The notes below the pieces were generated by a model that was not told where the DNA came from, made no database searches, and saw only the letters and a list, made by a program, of their open reading frames with translations. 31,513 nt of DNA. It comes from Bacteroidota bacterium. GTDB lineage: Bacteria; Bacteroidota; Bacteroidia; Bacteroidales; F082. Shown here one piece after another: positions 9,473 through 15,913 of this stretch; position 1 is the stretch's first letter; each line of letters starts with the position of its first letter. The DNA is taken from assembly GCA_023396415.1 (NCBI GenBank), contig JAEWWJ010000002.1:1-31513 (forward strand), in the 5' to 3' direction. A program made the position numbers and the translations under genes.

Positions 9473-12243
9473 TATCGGAGAATGCTTAAGGGTCCTTTGA
9501 GTACTGCACCGTTTTTGGCCTCAATAATATAATAATAAGTGCCTTCGGGCAAGGGGTTGCCTTGAATTGAGTAGGCGTTCCAGTCGTTTTTATAATCATT
9601 GCTTTGATACACCAATGCGCCTGCACGGGTGTAAACCGCAACTTTCGCCGGTGCCAAAATGGCCAAATCTTTTATAATCCAAAAGTCGTTGTAACCATCG
9701 CCATTGGGGGTCATCAGGTTCATAATGCCGCTGATGCTGGGGTTAGAACCTCCTCCTTTTTCTTCGATGGTGAAATGCCTGCGCGATTGGCAACCCCCTA
9801 AATAAACATCAACATAAAAAGTTCCTGAGTTGATAACCCTAAACGTGGGCGTGGGAATGGTTCCCATCCAAAAAAGACTGTCATATGGCTGTTCTACTTT
9901 GTATGTCAAACTACTTCCGCTGTTCATAGTATTCACTTGACCTTCAAGTACAATGGTTCCATCTTCCAAACGTAAATCAATGATCGGAGCTGCGCTGATG
10001 ACCACATCCGCTTGGGCGGTATCGCTACATCCGTAGGAACTGGTGACGATGAGCGACATTTCATATACACCCACCTGATCATACTGATAGGTAAACGACT
10101 GATCACCAAAAGCATTGCCATCGCCCACTAACCATTCCCATGATTCAATTGCTCCGGTGTTTACAACCGATTGATCGGTAAAAATAGTAGGTTGTCCAAC
10201 ACAAAAAGATTCAATTAAAAAGGCGGCCTGAGGAAAATCTGCCACCACTACCGAATTGTATTTGGTGTGTATGGCGCCGCTAAGGGTTTTCACCCTCAGT
10301 CCGATAAGGTTTTCACCGGTCTGATTGATAAGCAGTTGCAAAGTGTCGCCTGTTCCATCGGTAAAAGTTCCATCACCTGTAATGTCCCACTCTTTCACTA
10401 AAATAGAATCGTCGCTTACAATTTGAGCAACCAATAGTGTGGTATCGCCCAAGCAAACGGTATTAAAACTAAAATCAACAGTTGTGGTATAAATTACTTC
10501 AATTTCTGAGGTTGCCCGTTGGCTACAGCCATTCACATCGGTGCCATCAACCCAATAATTTGTTGATTGATGTGGCATAACACTGATGCTTTGTGTGGTG
10601 CTGCCTTGCGACCAAAGGTAGGTGGTTGCACCCGTTGCGCTGAGTTCTACTGTTGTACCCGGCGCAATAATGGCTTGAGCCGGAAACACTTGCACATCGG
10701 GCAAGGGCAATACACCTATAAATATAGTGTCGGAAACTACAATACCGTTGGTGGTGGCCTTGGCCCAAACTTCAATTGATTCTTCAGGTATGAGTGTGAT
10801 ACTGCGTGAGTTAGCTCCGGTGCTCCATTGGTAGCTATCTGCCACGGGTGCAGTAAGCCGAAGGGTGTCGCCAAGGCATAAGGTAGTGTCAGCACCTAAA
10901 AACTGCAGGTTGCGACAAAAGCCCGGCTCGTAGGTGATGCCATTTAAGGCACAAAGCCTGTCGCGGAGTGCTTCTTTGTCATCGCTATCGGGGAGCATCA
11001 GTACATAATCCATTGCAATAAGTGCTTTAGCTGCAACGGGTTGGGTTTCGGCAGCAACCACCGCGTTGGTTGCGCGCACTAAAGGATCACCAACCACACG
11101 GCCATCCCACTTGAGGTTGAGAAGAGCTTTGTTTTGGTTGCTAAGGTAGGTGCTAAGTTGGTTAGGCTCCTGCACCACCATGTTTACGATGTTTGAAGAG
11201 CCTTCAACAGTCAGCGTAACAGCATAGTACCTAAAGTTTTCAGGAATATTTTGTCCCGAAAGGGTGATGGTCAAAACGTTTTCATTCAACTCGCTGTTTA
11301 CAGTGATGAGTTCTTTGAGACGAAGATATTCAAACACTTCTGATGAAGAAGCCGACCATATGTTGTTGGCACCATCGCGTCCATAGGCTGCTGCAATTTG
11401 ATTCATCTGGCTTTTAAACTGATCAAAACTGATGTCGGGAACATTAAATCCATGATTGTAAAATGTGGCGATATAATGGTTGTCAGCGTCGCACTGGTTA
11501 GCGATGGTTTGCACTTGTTGAAAAAAATTGCCTGTAATGCTGGCTCTTGAAATTTCAATACCTTGGATGCTAGGCAAATCTTCAACGCGTGCCGGATTTT
11601 CAATGGCAGTTATTCCTTGGTGATACACTGCTAAATGCTTCTGCTTGGCAAAAGGAATTTGGGCAGCCACATTGTTCGGTACCACGTAAACATTCATGTC
11701 ATAACCTCCGGGAATGGTTCCACTCAGGGTTTTGCGTTTGGTGTAACTGCTGTTTCGGTTCACCTCAAGTTCCGGATCGTCCTGGTTTGGCGGATTGGTA
11801 AGACCATGATTGACAATTCCAAACTCACCGGCCCACAAGTTGATGAGGTTGTCCCAATGCAGAAATCCGGGGATATAATTGTGGACATCAAGCCCCAATC
11901 CATTGAAGGAATAATGTGAGGTTTCCATCTTAAAAGGCTGGTTGTTTTGCGGGTTGCCTTCGGTGTAAAACAGTCCGCTGTTTCCATTTTGTCCTTTAAA
12001 ATAGGGCATCACCTGATCGTGAATGGCCGGTTGGCCATCGTCCATCTGTAAAATCAATGCAAAATCTTTGTTGTATTTTAAAGGTGTTTTTACAACCACA
12101 GGCGGAGTTGTAGGAGGTTCGACAAAGGTGATGGTTACCGTAAAATCTTCAACAGCACCTCCCTGTTTCTGCTGGCCGTGAGCTATAAAGCTGATTAATA
12201 ATAGATTAAATACTAAGACTATAATTGTAAAAAATGGTCTCAT
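9472..12243 (-). CDS. NodB-like/PKD surface protein with T9SS type B C-terminal domain
   Basis: The frame reaches an ATG at 12297, but the internal ATG at 12243 starts a textbook signal peptide (MRPFFTIIVLVFNLLLISFI, then AHGQ), so I use it (923 residues). Residues about 35-330 are a divergent NodB-like region: FALILQMDDG, GLFYTEG, IVNHGLTN, VYVVPNN, TFYNHGF and a GANNIWSASSSEVFEY strand. The second metal-binding His of HxxxH is replaced. Ig-like repeats follow (YQWSTGANSRSITLI), then PKD domains (VKEWDITGDG, SWEWLVGDGNAFG). The tail MNLMTPNGDGYNDFWIIKD ending LPEGTYYYIIEAKNG is a type B gliding-associated sorting domain. It is the first gene of the minus-strand surface locus and overlaps the PorP/SprF gene by one base. 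Likely a surface-attached protein acting on or binding glycans; activity is unproven. Confidence 0.88.
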   Translation of the reverse strand: MRPFFTIIVLVFNLLLISFIAHGQQKQGGAVEDFTVTITFVEPPTTPPVVVKTPLKYNKDFALILQMDDGQPAIHDQVMPYFKGQNGNSGLFYTEGNPQNNQPFKMETSHYSFNGLGLDVHNYIPGFLHWDNLINLWAGEFGIVNHGLTNPPNQDDPELEVNRNSSYTKRKTLSGTIPGGYDMNVYVVPNNVAAQIPFAKQKHLAVYHQGITAIENPARVEDLPSIQGIEISRASITGNFFQQVQTIANQCDADNHYIATFYNHGFNVPDISFDQFKSQMNQIAAAYGRDGANNIWSASSSEVFEYLRLKELITVNSELNENVLTITLSGQNIPENFRYYAVTLTVEGSSNIVNMVVQEPNQLSTYLSNQNKALLNLKWDGRVVGDPLVRATNAVVAAETQPVAAKALIAMDYVLMLPDSDDKEALRDRLCALNGITYEPGFCRNLQFLGADTTLCLGDTLRLTAPVADSYQWSTGANSRSITLIPEESIEVWAKATTNGIVVSDTIFIGVLPLPDVQVFPAQAIIAPGTTVELSATGATTYLWSQGSTTQSISVMPHQSTNYWVDGTDVNGCSQRATSEIEVIYTTTVDFSFNTVCLGDTTLLVAQIVSDDSILVKEWDITGDGTFTDGTGDTLQLLINQTGENLIGLRVKTLSGAIHTKYNSVVVADFPQAAFLIESFCVGQPTIFTDQSVVNTGAIESWEWLVGDGNAFGDQSFTYQYDQVGVYEMSLIVTSSYGCSDTAQADVVISAAPIIDLRLEDGTIVLEGQVNTMNSGSSLTYKVEQPYDSLFWMGTIPTPTFRVINSGTFYVDVYLGGCQSRRHFTIEEKGGGSNPSISGIMNLMTPNGDGYNDFWIIKDLAILAPAKVAVYTRAGALVYQSNDYKNDWNAYSIQGNPLPEGTYYYIIEAKNGAVLKGPLSILR

Positions 12244-12618
12244 GCGCAATGCAGTTGATTTGAAACCATAAAAATAGGTATTCCTTGCTAACATCATACA
12301 AAAATTGGTTTTCAGAGGGGTCTTTTTTTGCCAATTGGAATTTATGGAGCTACGCTAAGCCTGCATGAAAATGCTTTTCAATGTTAATTCCCTTTACGCA
12401 GCTGCTGTTATTTTTCTCTGAAACAGAAAAAAACAGGATGGAACGCGCATCGTTTTAAAAAGACTATCCATAGAAAATCTTCTGCTTAGTCGTGTTTATG
12501 GTAAGTAGAAAACCGTATTGAAAACATTATTTTCTTCAAAAATTCATTTTATATAAAGATATCTACTTATAAATATTTAACCTAAATATTAACTCTAATC
12601 TTGTAAAATCTTTGTAGC

Positions 12619-12626
12619 CAAAGGTA
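12619..12626 (-). promoter_or_regulatory. Candidate -7 element for the minus-strand surface operon
   Basis: It reads TACCTTTG on the minus strand, an exact TAnnTTTG match and the only one I found on that strand in the gap. The resulting leader to 12243 would be unusually long. No clear -33 box was identified. Confidence 0.4.
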
Positions 12627-12660
12627 TAAGACAAATAAATTTTTTTAAAAAAAAATAGTT

Positions 12661-12676
12661 GTTTCTTATAGGAAAC
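12661..12676. promoter_or_regulatory. Palindrome between divergent -7 elements, possible operator
   Basis: GTTTC and GAAAC arms surround a 6-nt centre (TTATAG). The site lies between the two outward -7 elements, where a regulator could control both directions. No second copy was found, so the call is tentative. Confidence 0.25.
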
Positions 12677-12690
12677 CAAATTCCAATTTA

Positions 12691-12698
12691 TACCTTTG
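12691..12698 (+). promoter_or_regulatory. Candidate -7 element for the barrel gene
   Basis: TACCTTTG matches TAnnTTTG and lies about 40 nt before the ATG at 12738, a normal distance for a short leader. Confidence 0.5.
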
Positions 12699-12737
12699 TT
12701 GCTGCAATAAAATTTCTAATCATTTAAAAATAGCTTT

Positions 12738-13301
12738 ATGAAAAAATTATTGAGTTTTATGCTGATGTTCTTCTTCATCGGCGGCGTGATCAACGCCCAA
12801 GAAAGCACCTTTGCAAAAGGTGACAAAGTAGTTAATTTGGGTATCGGACTCCTCTCGGGTCTATACACAGGCGGAGGCTACGACAGCAAAACACCACCCA
12901 TTTCTGTTTCTGTTGAGTATGGTGTCAAAGATGATGTCCTTGATATTGGTTCGATTGGCATTGGAGGATACTTAGGCTATGCTTCAGCAAAATACGAAAC
13001 AAGTTGGGGTACAGGTACATATGGTTGGAAATATACCAACTTCATCATTGGTGCCCGTGGTTCATTCCACTACCCTTTGGTAGATAAACTTGATACCTAT
13101 GCGGGTATCTTATTGGGCTACAATGTAGTGAGCGTTAAAGAAATTGGAACAGCACCCATTGGTTACAGTGCCTCAGGCAGCGCAGCCATTTTCTCGGGCT
13201 ATGTGGGTGGACGTTACTATTTCAGCGAAAAATTTGCTGTTCTCGGTGAATTAGGCACCGGAATTGCTTACCTCAACCTTGGCGTCGCCTTCAAGTTGTA
13301 A
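12738..13301 (+). CDS. Small outer-membrane beta-barrel protein, porin-like
   Basis: This 187-residue protein begins with a signal peptide (MKKLLSFMLMFFFIGGVINA, then Q). The mature part has alternating Gly/aromatic strands (VVNLGIGLLSGLYTGGGY, GIGGYLGYASAKYE, FIIGARGSFHYPL, YAGILLGYNVVSV, FSGYVGGRYYFSEKFAVLGE, GIAYLNLGVAFKL), the pattern of an eight-stranded outer-membrane barrel of the OmpA-like/porin-family type. It is monocistronic: its own -7 element lies about 40 nt upstream and a strong terminator follows 22 nt after the stop. Substrate or binding role cannot be read from the sequence. Confidence 0.88.
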   Translation: MKKLLSFMLMFFFIGGVINAQESTFAKGDKVVNLGIGLLSGLYTGGGYDSKTPPISVSVEYGVKDDVLDIGSIGIGGYLGYASAKYETSWGTGTYGWKYTNFIIGARGSFHYPLVDKLDTYAGILLGYNVVSVKEIGTAPIGYSASGSAAIFSGYVGGRYYFSEKFAVLGELGTGIAYLNLGVAFKL

Positions 13302-13323
13302 GCATTGCTAAACTCTGAAAATG

Positions 13324-13355
13324 AAAAAAAGCAGGCAGTTATGTCTGCTTTTTTT
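13324..13355. terminator. Strong bidirectional intrinsic terminator
   Basis: A7 followed by GCAGGCA, a 4-nt loop, TGTCTGC and T7 forms a 14-bp stem with one G-T pair. It ends the barrel gene and could work in both directions. Confidence 0.9.
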
Positions 13356-13394
13356 ATGCTAACCAAAGGATGAAGGAATATTTTCGCAAAAATA

Positions 13395-13425
13395 TTTGGA
13401 CAGATTTAAAAAAGGTTTAATTTTG
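13395..13425 (+). promoter_or_regulatory. tRNA-Asn promoter (TTTG, 19 nt, TAATTTTG)
   Basis: TTTG at 13395-13398 and TAATTTTG at 13418-13425 are separated by 19 nt, matching the Bacteroidota -33/-7 layout. The expected start of transcription is a few bases before the tRNA at 13447. Confidence 0.65.
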
Positions 13426-13446
13426 CAGCCTCAAATAGAGAAACAC

Positions 13447-13520
13447 TCCTCCTTAGCTCAGTTGGTTAGAGCATCTGACTGTTAATCAGAGGGTCTCTGG
13501 TTCAAGTCCAGAAGGGGGAG
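13447..13520 (+). tRNA. tRNA-Asn (anticodon GTT)
   Basis: A complete 74-nt cloverleaf can be drawn: acceptor TCCTCCT pairs with AGGGGGA, D arm GCTC/GAGC with AGTTGGTTA loop, anticodon stem TCTGA/TCAGA with loop CTGTTAA, variable GGGTC, and T arm TCTGG/CCAGA with loop TTCAAGT. Anticodon GTT reads Asn codons. CCA is not encoded. A strong terminator follows immediately. A degenerate copy of this gene lies about 390 nt downstream. Confidence 0.97.
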
Positions 13521-13530
13521 CTTAAAAACC

Positions 13531-13560
13531 AAGGAGTTACATTATTGTAACTCCTTTTTT
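13531..13560 (+). terminator. Intrinsic terminator of tRNA-Asn
   Basis: A perfect 10-bp stem AAGGAGTTAC / GTAACTCCTT with a 6-nt loop runs into T6. It separates the tRNA from the GIY-YIG gene that starts 11 nt later. Confidence 0.88.
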
Positions 13561-13570
13561 GATTTCAATC

Positions 13571-13873
13571 ATGTACTATCTTTATATTTTACATTCTGAA
13601 AGTTGCGACAAATACTACGTTGGCATTACAAAAGATATTGACCAACGTGTATTGGAGCACAACAGCAGCGAGCGCAACACCTATACCTCGAAATATCGTC
13701 CTTGGCGCTTGTCGGCCTTATTTGAATGTTCGTCCAGCTTAGGAGCAGCCATGAAGATAGAGCGTTTTATTAAAAATCAAAAAAGCAGACGACTAATAGA
13801 GGCGATGGTTTGGGGTGAACCTTTGACAGGAATTTTGGCACATTTGGTTAGAGTCCCGCAGGTGCGGGATTAA
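13571..13873 (+). CDS. GIY-YIG superfamily nuclease-like protein
   Basis: I choose the ATG at 13571; an upstream in-frame TTG at 13559 lies inside the tRNA terminator T-run and is unlikely. The 100-residue product has the GIY-YIG core: YYLYILHS, YYVGITKDIDQRVLEHN with the conserved Arg, YTSKYRPWRL, and AAMKIERFIKNQKSRRLIEAM with the conserved Glu. This is the short UPF0213/YhbQ-like class common in Bacteroidota. The C-terminus after about residue 85 (ILAHLVRVPQVRD) is not family sequence: it is translated from a decayed copy of the neighbouring tRNA and from a palindrome, and the TAA stop itself lies in tRNA-derived sequence. The gene thus sits between a tRNA and its partial copy, as in a small tRNA-targeted mobile unit. 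Nuclease activity and mobility are inferred. Confidence 0.85.
   Translation: MYYLYILHSESCDKYYVGITKDIDQRVLEHNSSERNTYTSKYRPWRLSALFECSSSLGAAMKIERFIKNQKSRRLIEAMVWGEPLTGILAHLVRVPQVRD
13854..13869. repeat. 16-nt palindromic hairpin TCCCGC-AGGT-GCGGGA
   Basis: Perfect 6-bp arms surround a 4-nt loop. It replaces 10 nt of the anticodon arm in the tRNA copy and is read through by the end of the GIY-YIG frame. It shares TCCCG...CGGGA ends with the palindrome 15 nt downstream. Confidence 0.85.
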
Positions 13874-13884
13874 TCAGAGGGTCT

Positions 13885-13900
13885 TCCCGATGCTTCGGGA
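13885..13900. repeat. 16-nt palindromic hairpin TCCCGA-TGCT-TCGGGA
   Basis: Perfect 6-bp arms surround a 4-nt loop. It replaces 10 nt of the T arm in the tRNA copy. Same length and same outer five bases as the palindrome at 13854, but a different centre. Confidence 0.85.
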
Positions 13901-14121
13901 TCCAGAAGGGGGAGCTTAAAGAGATAACGGATTGTTGATATCCCTTTTTTATTTGCATACGGTTTGCATAAAAGCACCCATCAAAACATTTATATTTCGA
14001 TAATGCCTTGCTGTTTTAGTAAAACGCAGACAGCTTTTTGAAATGGGGTTTTTCTAAAACTTCTCATAACATCTTCAGTGGGGCATACTTCAACTATTTT
14101 TGACCGGTACTGTACAAAACA

Positions 14122-14856
14122 CTATTTCTTAAGCGATGCTTTCGTAAAGATATATTCCGGAATGGGAACATCAATCTGTAATTCGGTGAGGATAAAATCA
14201 GTTCCTTTTCCATCTTTCAACACATCTGTATAGTTCATTTTTGTGGGCACCCATTTAGAACCGATCTTTTTAACTTCGCTCAGCACAACTTTTTTCAGCA
14301 GTTGTCCGCTTTTGGCATACAGTTCCTCTTGCAGCGGAACAAAACGCTCTTGGTCAATCCAACTTTTGCGCTGTTCGTAGGTGGCGTTGTCCACTTTTGC
14401 TTTGAGTTCCAAAACCCAGGTTTTTCGTCCGTCAATCATTTCCTCGCCTACAACTGTTGCAGCATACATTTCAATCATTTTGCGGTTTTCCATCATATCT
14501 TCATACGATAGGTCAGATCCCATCACAGATTGTTTGAGCATGTGGCCCGATAGCTGGATGGTACGGTCGGTTGCTGGTGAATAAATCCATAACCGATCGG
14601 CCAATTTGAGCATTTTTGTTCCTTTTTCGCGCTCAGGCGAAAGGTATTCCGAAAACGATTTGTCATTCCCTTCGGCATAGCCTTTCGCAGTGATAGTGCG
14701 GCTGTTGCGTTTGCCATGGATGACCATTTGCGAAACTGAAATCTGGGTTTTTGAAATCATGTTTTCATCCACCTTTTTAAGGATTGTTTCGGCATCGGGG
14801 GTGTTTTGAGGCATTAATGCGGCAAAAACGATAGCAATTGAAAGTAGTATTATCAT
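14122..14856 (-). CDS. LolA-like outer membrane lipoprotein-sorting family protein
   Basis: This 244-residue protein starts with a short hydrophobic export signal (MIILLSIAIVFAALMPQ). It then has the order of the LolA-like family linked to FtsX transporters (PF17131 type): DAETILKKVDENM, a MVIHGKRNSRTITAKGYAEG strand, EYLSPEREKGTKMLKLADRL, WIYSPATDRTIQLSGHMLKQ, SVMGSDLSYEDMM, a WVLELKAK strand and KKIGSKWVPTKMNYTDV. The family is thought to carry lipids or lipoproteins across the periplasm. It is the last gene of the TetR-barrel-ABC operon, which fits a periplasmic carrier working with the permeases. It ends with TAG, showing that TAG is an ordinary stop here. Substrate unknown. Confidence 0.88.
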   Translation of the reverse strand: MIILLSIAIVFAALMPQNTPDAETILKKVDENMISKTQISVSQMVIHGKRNSRTITAKGYAEGNDKSFSEYLSPEREKGTKMLKLADRLWIYSPATDRTIQLSGHMLKQSVMGSDLSYEDMMENRKMIEMYAATVVGEEMIDGRKTWVLELKAKVDNATYEQRKSWIDQERFVPLQEELYAKSGQLLKKVVLSEVKKIGSKWVPTKMNYTDVLKDGKGTDFILTELQIDVPIPEYIFTKASLKK

Positions 14857-14913
14857 ATTCAGTGAGTTATAATTTATTGTTAAATTGAAATCTTAGCTAA
14901 TATTTCAGAAAGG

Positions 14914-15831
14914 TCAAATTTTTTGTTTTGAAACAATAGCTGTTAATTTCTCAGATTCCTGCCACAATTTCTTAGCAACATCCTTATCTTGAGCAAGTTT
15001 TGTACCTTTCACTTTTATCGGTTTCCCTTTCCATTGCTGCCAGCCATCAGGGCCGGTGTAATCTCCTCCTTGTATGTTGTTGCCCAAGGCAGCATACAAA
15101 GTGGGTTGCGCACCATCCTCTGCCGATTGCGACATCATTCCGCGGATTAAACCACCAAAAATGGTGTTCACCCATCGAGGCACATGCTTAAAAAGGTTGG
15201 TGTCCGACATGCCCGGATGCGCTGCTACTGATATCACTTTGCTGCCCGAGCTGTCCAACCTACGTTGCAATTCGAAGGCAAACATCAGGCAGGCCAACTT
15301 GCTTTGGCTATAGGCTGCAATGGCTGAATACTTTTTTTTGAATTGAAGATCTTCAAAGTGAATTTTCCCGTTTTTATGGGCATTGCTGCTCAATGAAACA
15401 ACACGTGATCCTTCTGTTTTTTCGAGCAGTGGAAGCAGACGTTGGGTCAAAAGGAAGTGGCTGAGGTAGTTAACGCCCAGCTGGCTTTCAAAGCCGTCTT
15501 CAGTCAGTTCAAATGGTGGAATCATAATGCCCGCGTTGTTGATCAGCAAATCAAGCCGCTCATGCTGTTTTTGGTAGTCGTCAGCAAATTTACGCACAGC
15601 CTTGAGCTTGCTCAAATCAAGTTGCATCACTTCTAAATCGGCCTCAGGCACTTGACTCAGAATCGTTTCTTTGGCCTTATGGCCTTTATCTGTATCTCGG
15701 CAAGCCATCACCACTTTCATGCCTGTTTTGCTCAGGGCGAGGCTGGTTTGAAACCCCAAACCGTCATTGGCACCGGTTACTATTGCCACTCTTCCGCTTT
15801 GCGGGCTTATTGTATGGATGTTAAAACTCAT
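14914..15831 (-). CDS. Short-chain dehydrogenase/reductase (retinol dehydrogenase-like)
   Basis: This 305-residue protein has the classical SDR pattern: cofactor motif TGANDGLG at residues 19-26, NNAG at 98-101, catalytic Ser in VVSLSSN near 148 and YSQSK with Tyr174 and Lys178. An Arg in MACRDTDKG after strand 2 suggests NADPH preference. Length and the extended C-terminus resemble the retinol-dehydrogenase/WWOX-like branch. No signal peptide, so cytoplasmic. It lies between the FtsX permease and the LolA-like gene on the same strand with short gaps (82 and 57 nt), so it may share their transcript. Substrate cannot be read; a lipid-like alcohol or ketone is a guess from context. Confidence 0.92.
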   Translation of the reverse strand: MSFNIHTISPQSGRVAIVTGANDGLGFQTSLALSKTGMKVVMACRDTDKGHKAKETILSQVPEADLEVMQLDLSKLKAVRKFADDYQKQHERLDLLINNAGIMIPPFELTEDGFESQLGVNYLSHFLLTQRLLPLLEKTEGSRVVSLSSNAHKNGKIHFEDLQFKKKYSAIAAYSQSKLACLMFAFELQRRLDSSGSKVISVAAHPGMSDTNLFKHVPRWVNTIFGGLIRGMMSQSAEDGAQPTLYAALGNNIQGGDYTGPDGWQQWKGKPIKVKGTKLAQDKDVAKKLWQESEKLTAIVSKQKI

Positions 15832-15913
15832 GTGAATGTTTTGTAGTGAATGAATAATAATCTTATAAAATTTGAAATTCGATGGTGTAGTAAATAATTA
15901 GCTTCCACAACGG

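Larger units (their letters stand above)
12298..12737. other. Divergent intergenic region between surface operon and barrel gene
   Basis: This 440-bp AT-rich gap holds no convincing gene. It contains two outward-facing TAnnTTTG elements (12619-12626 minus, 12691-12698 plus) that are parts of an 11-bp inverted repeat, with a GTTTC-TTATAG-GAAAC palindrome at 12661-12676 between them. If the minus element is used, the surface operon has an untranslated leader of about 310-370 nt. Confidence 0.5.
13835..13920 (+). pseudogene. Degenerate partial copy of tRNA-Asn carrying two inserted palindromes
   Basis: Segments match the intact tRNA at 13447 in order: TTGGCACATTTGGTTAGAG (16 of 19 bases), TTAATCAGAGGGTCT (exact) and TCCAGAAGGGGGAGCTTAAA (exact, running past the tRNA end). 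Two 10-nt segments of the tRNA, part of the anticodon arm and part of the T arm, are each replaced by a 16-nt hairpin. The 5' acceptor strand is missing, so it cannot fold as a tRNA. A weakened version of the tRNA terminator (hairpin remnants and T6) follows at about 13919-13950, so the duplicated unit probably included the terminator. Confidence 0.85.

Noticed and set aside
12411..12431. Hairpin TTTTTCTCTG / CAGAAAAA as terminator or attenuator
   Set aside because: The stem is AT-rich with a bulge and a 3-nt loop; too weak to call.
13559..13570. TTG start extending the GIY-YIG protein by four residues
   Set aside because: The TTG lies in the T-run of the tRNA terminator; the ATG at 13571 matches the family start.
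13835..13920. Second functional tRNA-Asn
   Set aside because: The 5' acceptor strand is missing and the anticodon and T arms are disrupted by palindromes.
14122..14124. Reassignment of TAG as a sense codon in this organism
   Set aside because: TAG ends the LolA-like, GNAT and M20 genes at expected family lengths, so standard decoding holds; only the GT4 and GH130 cases are anomalous.
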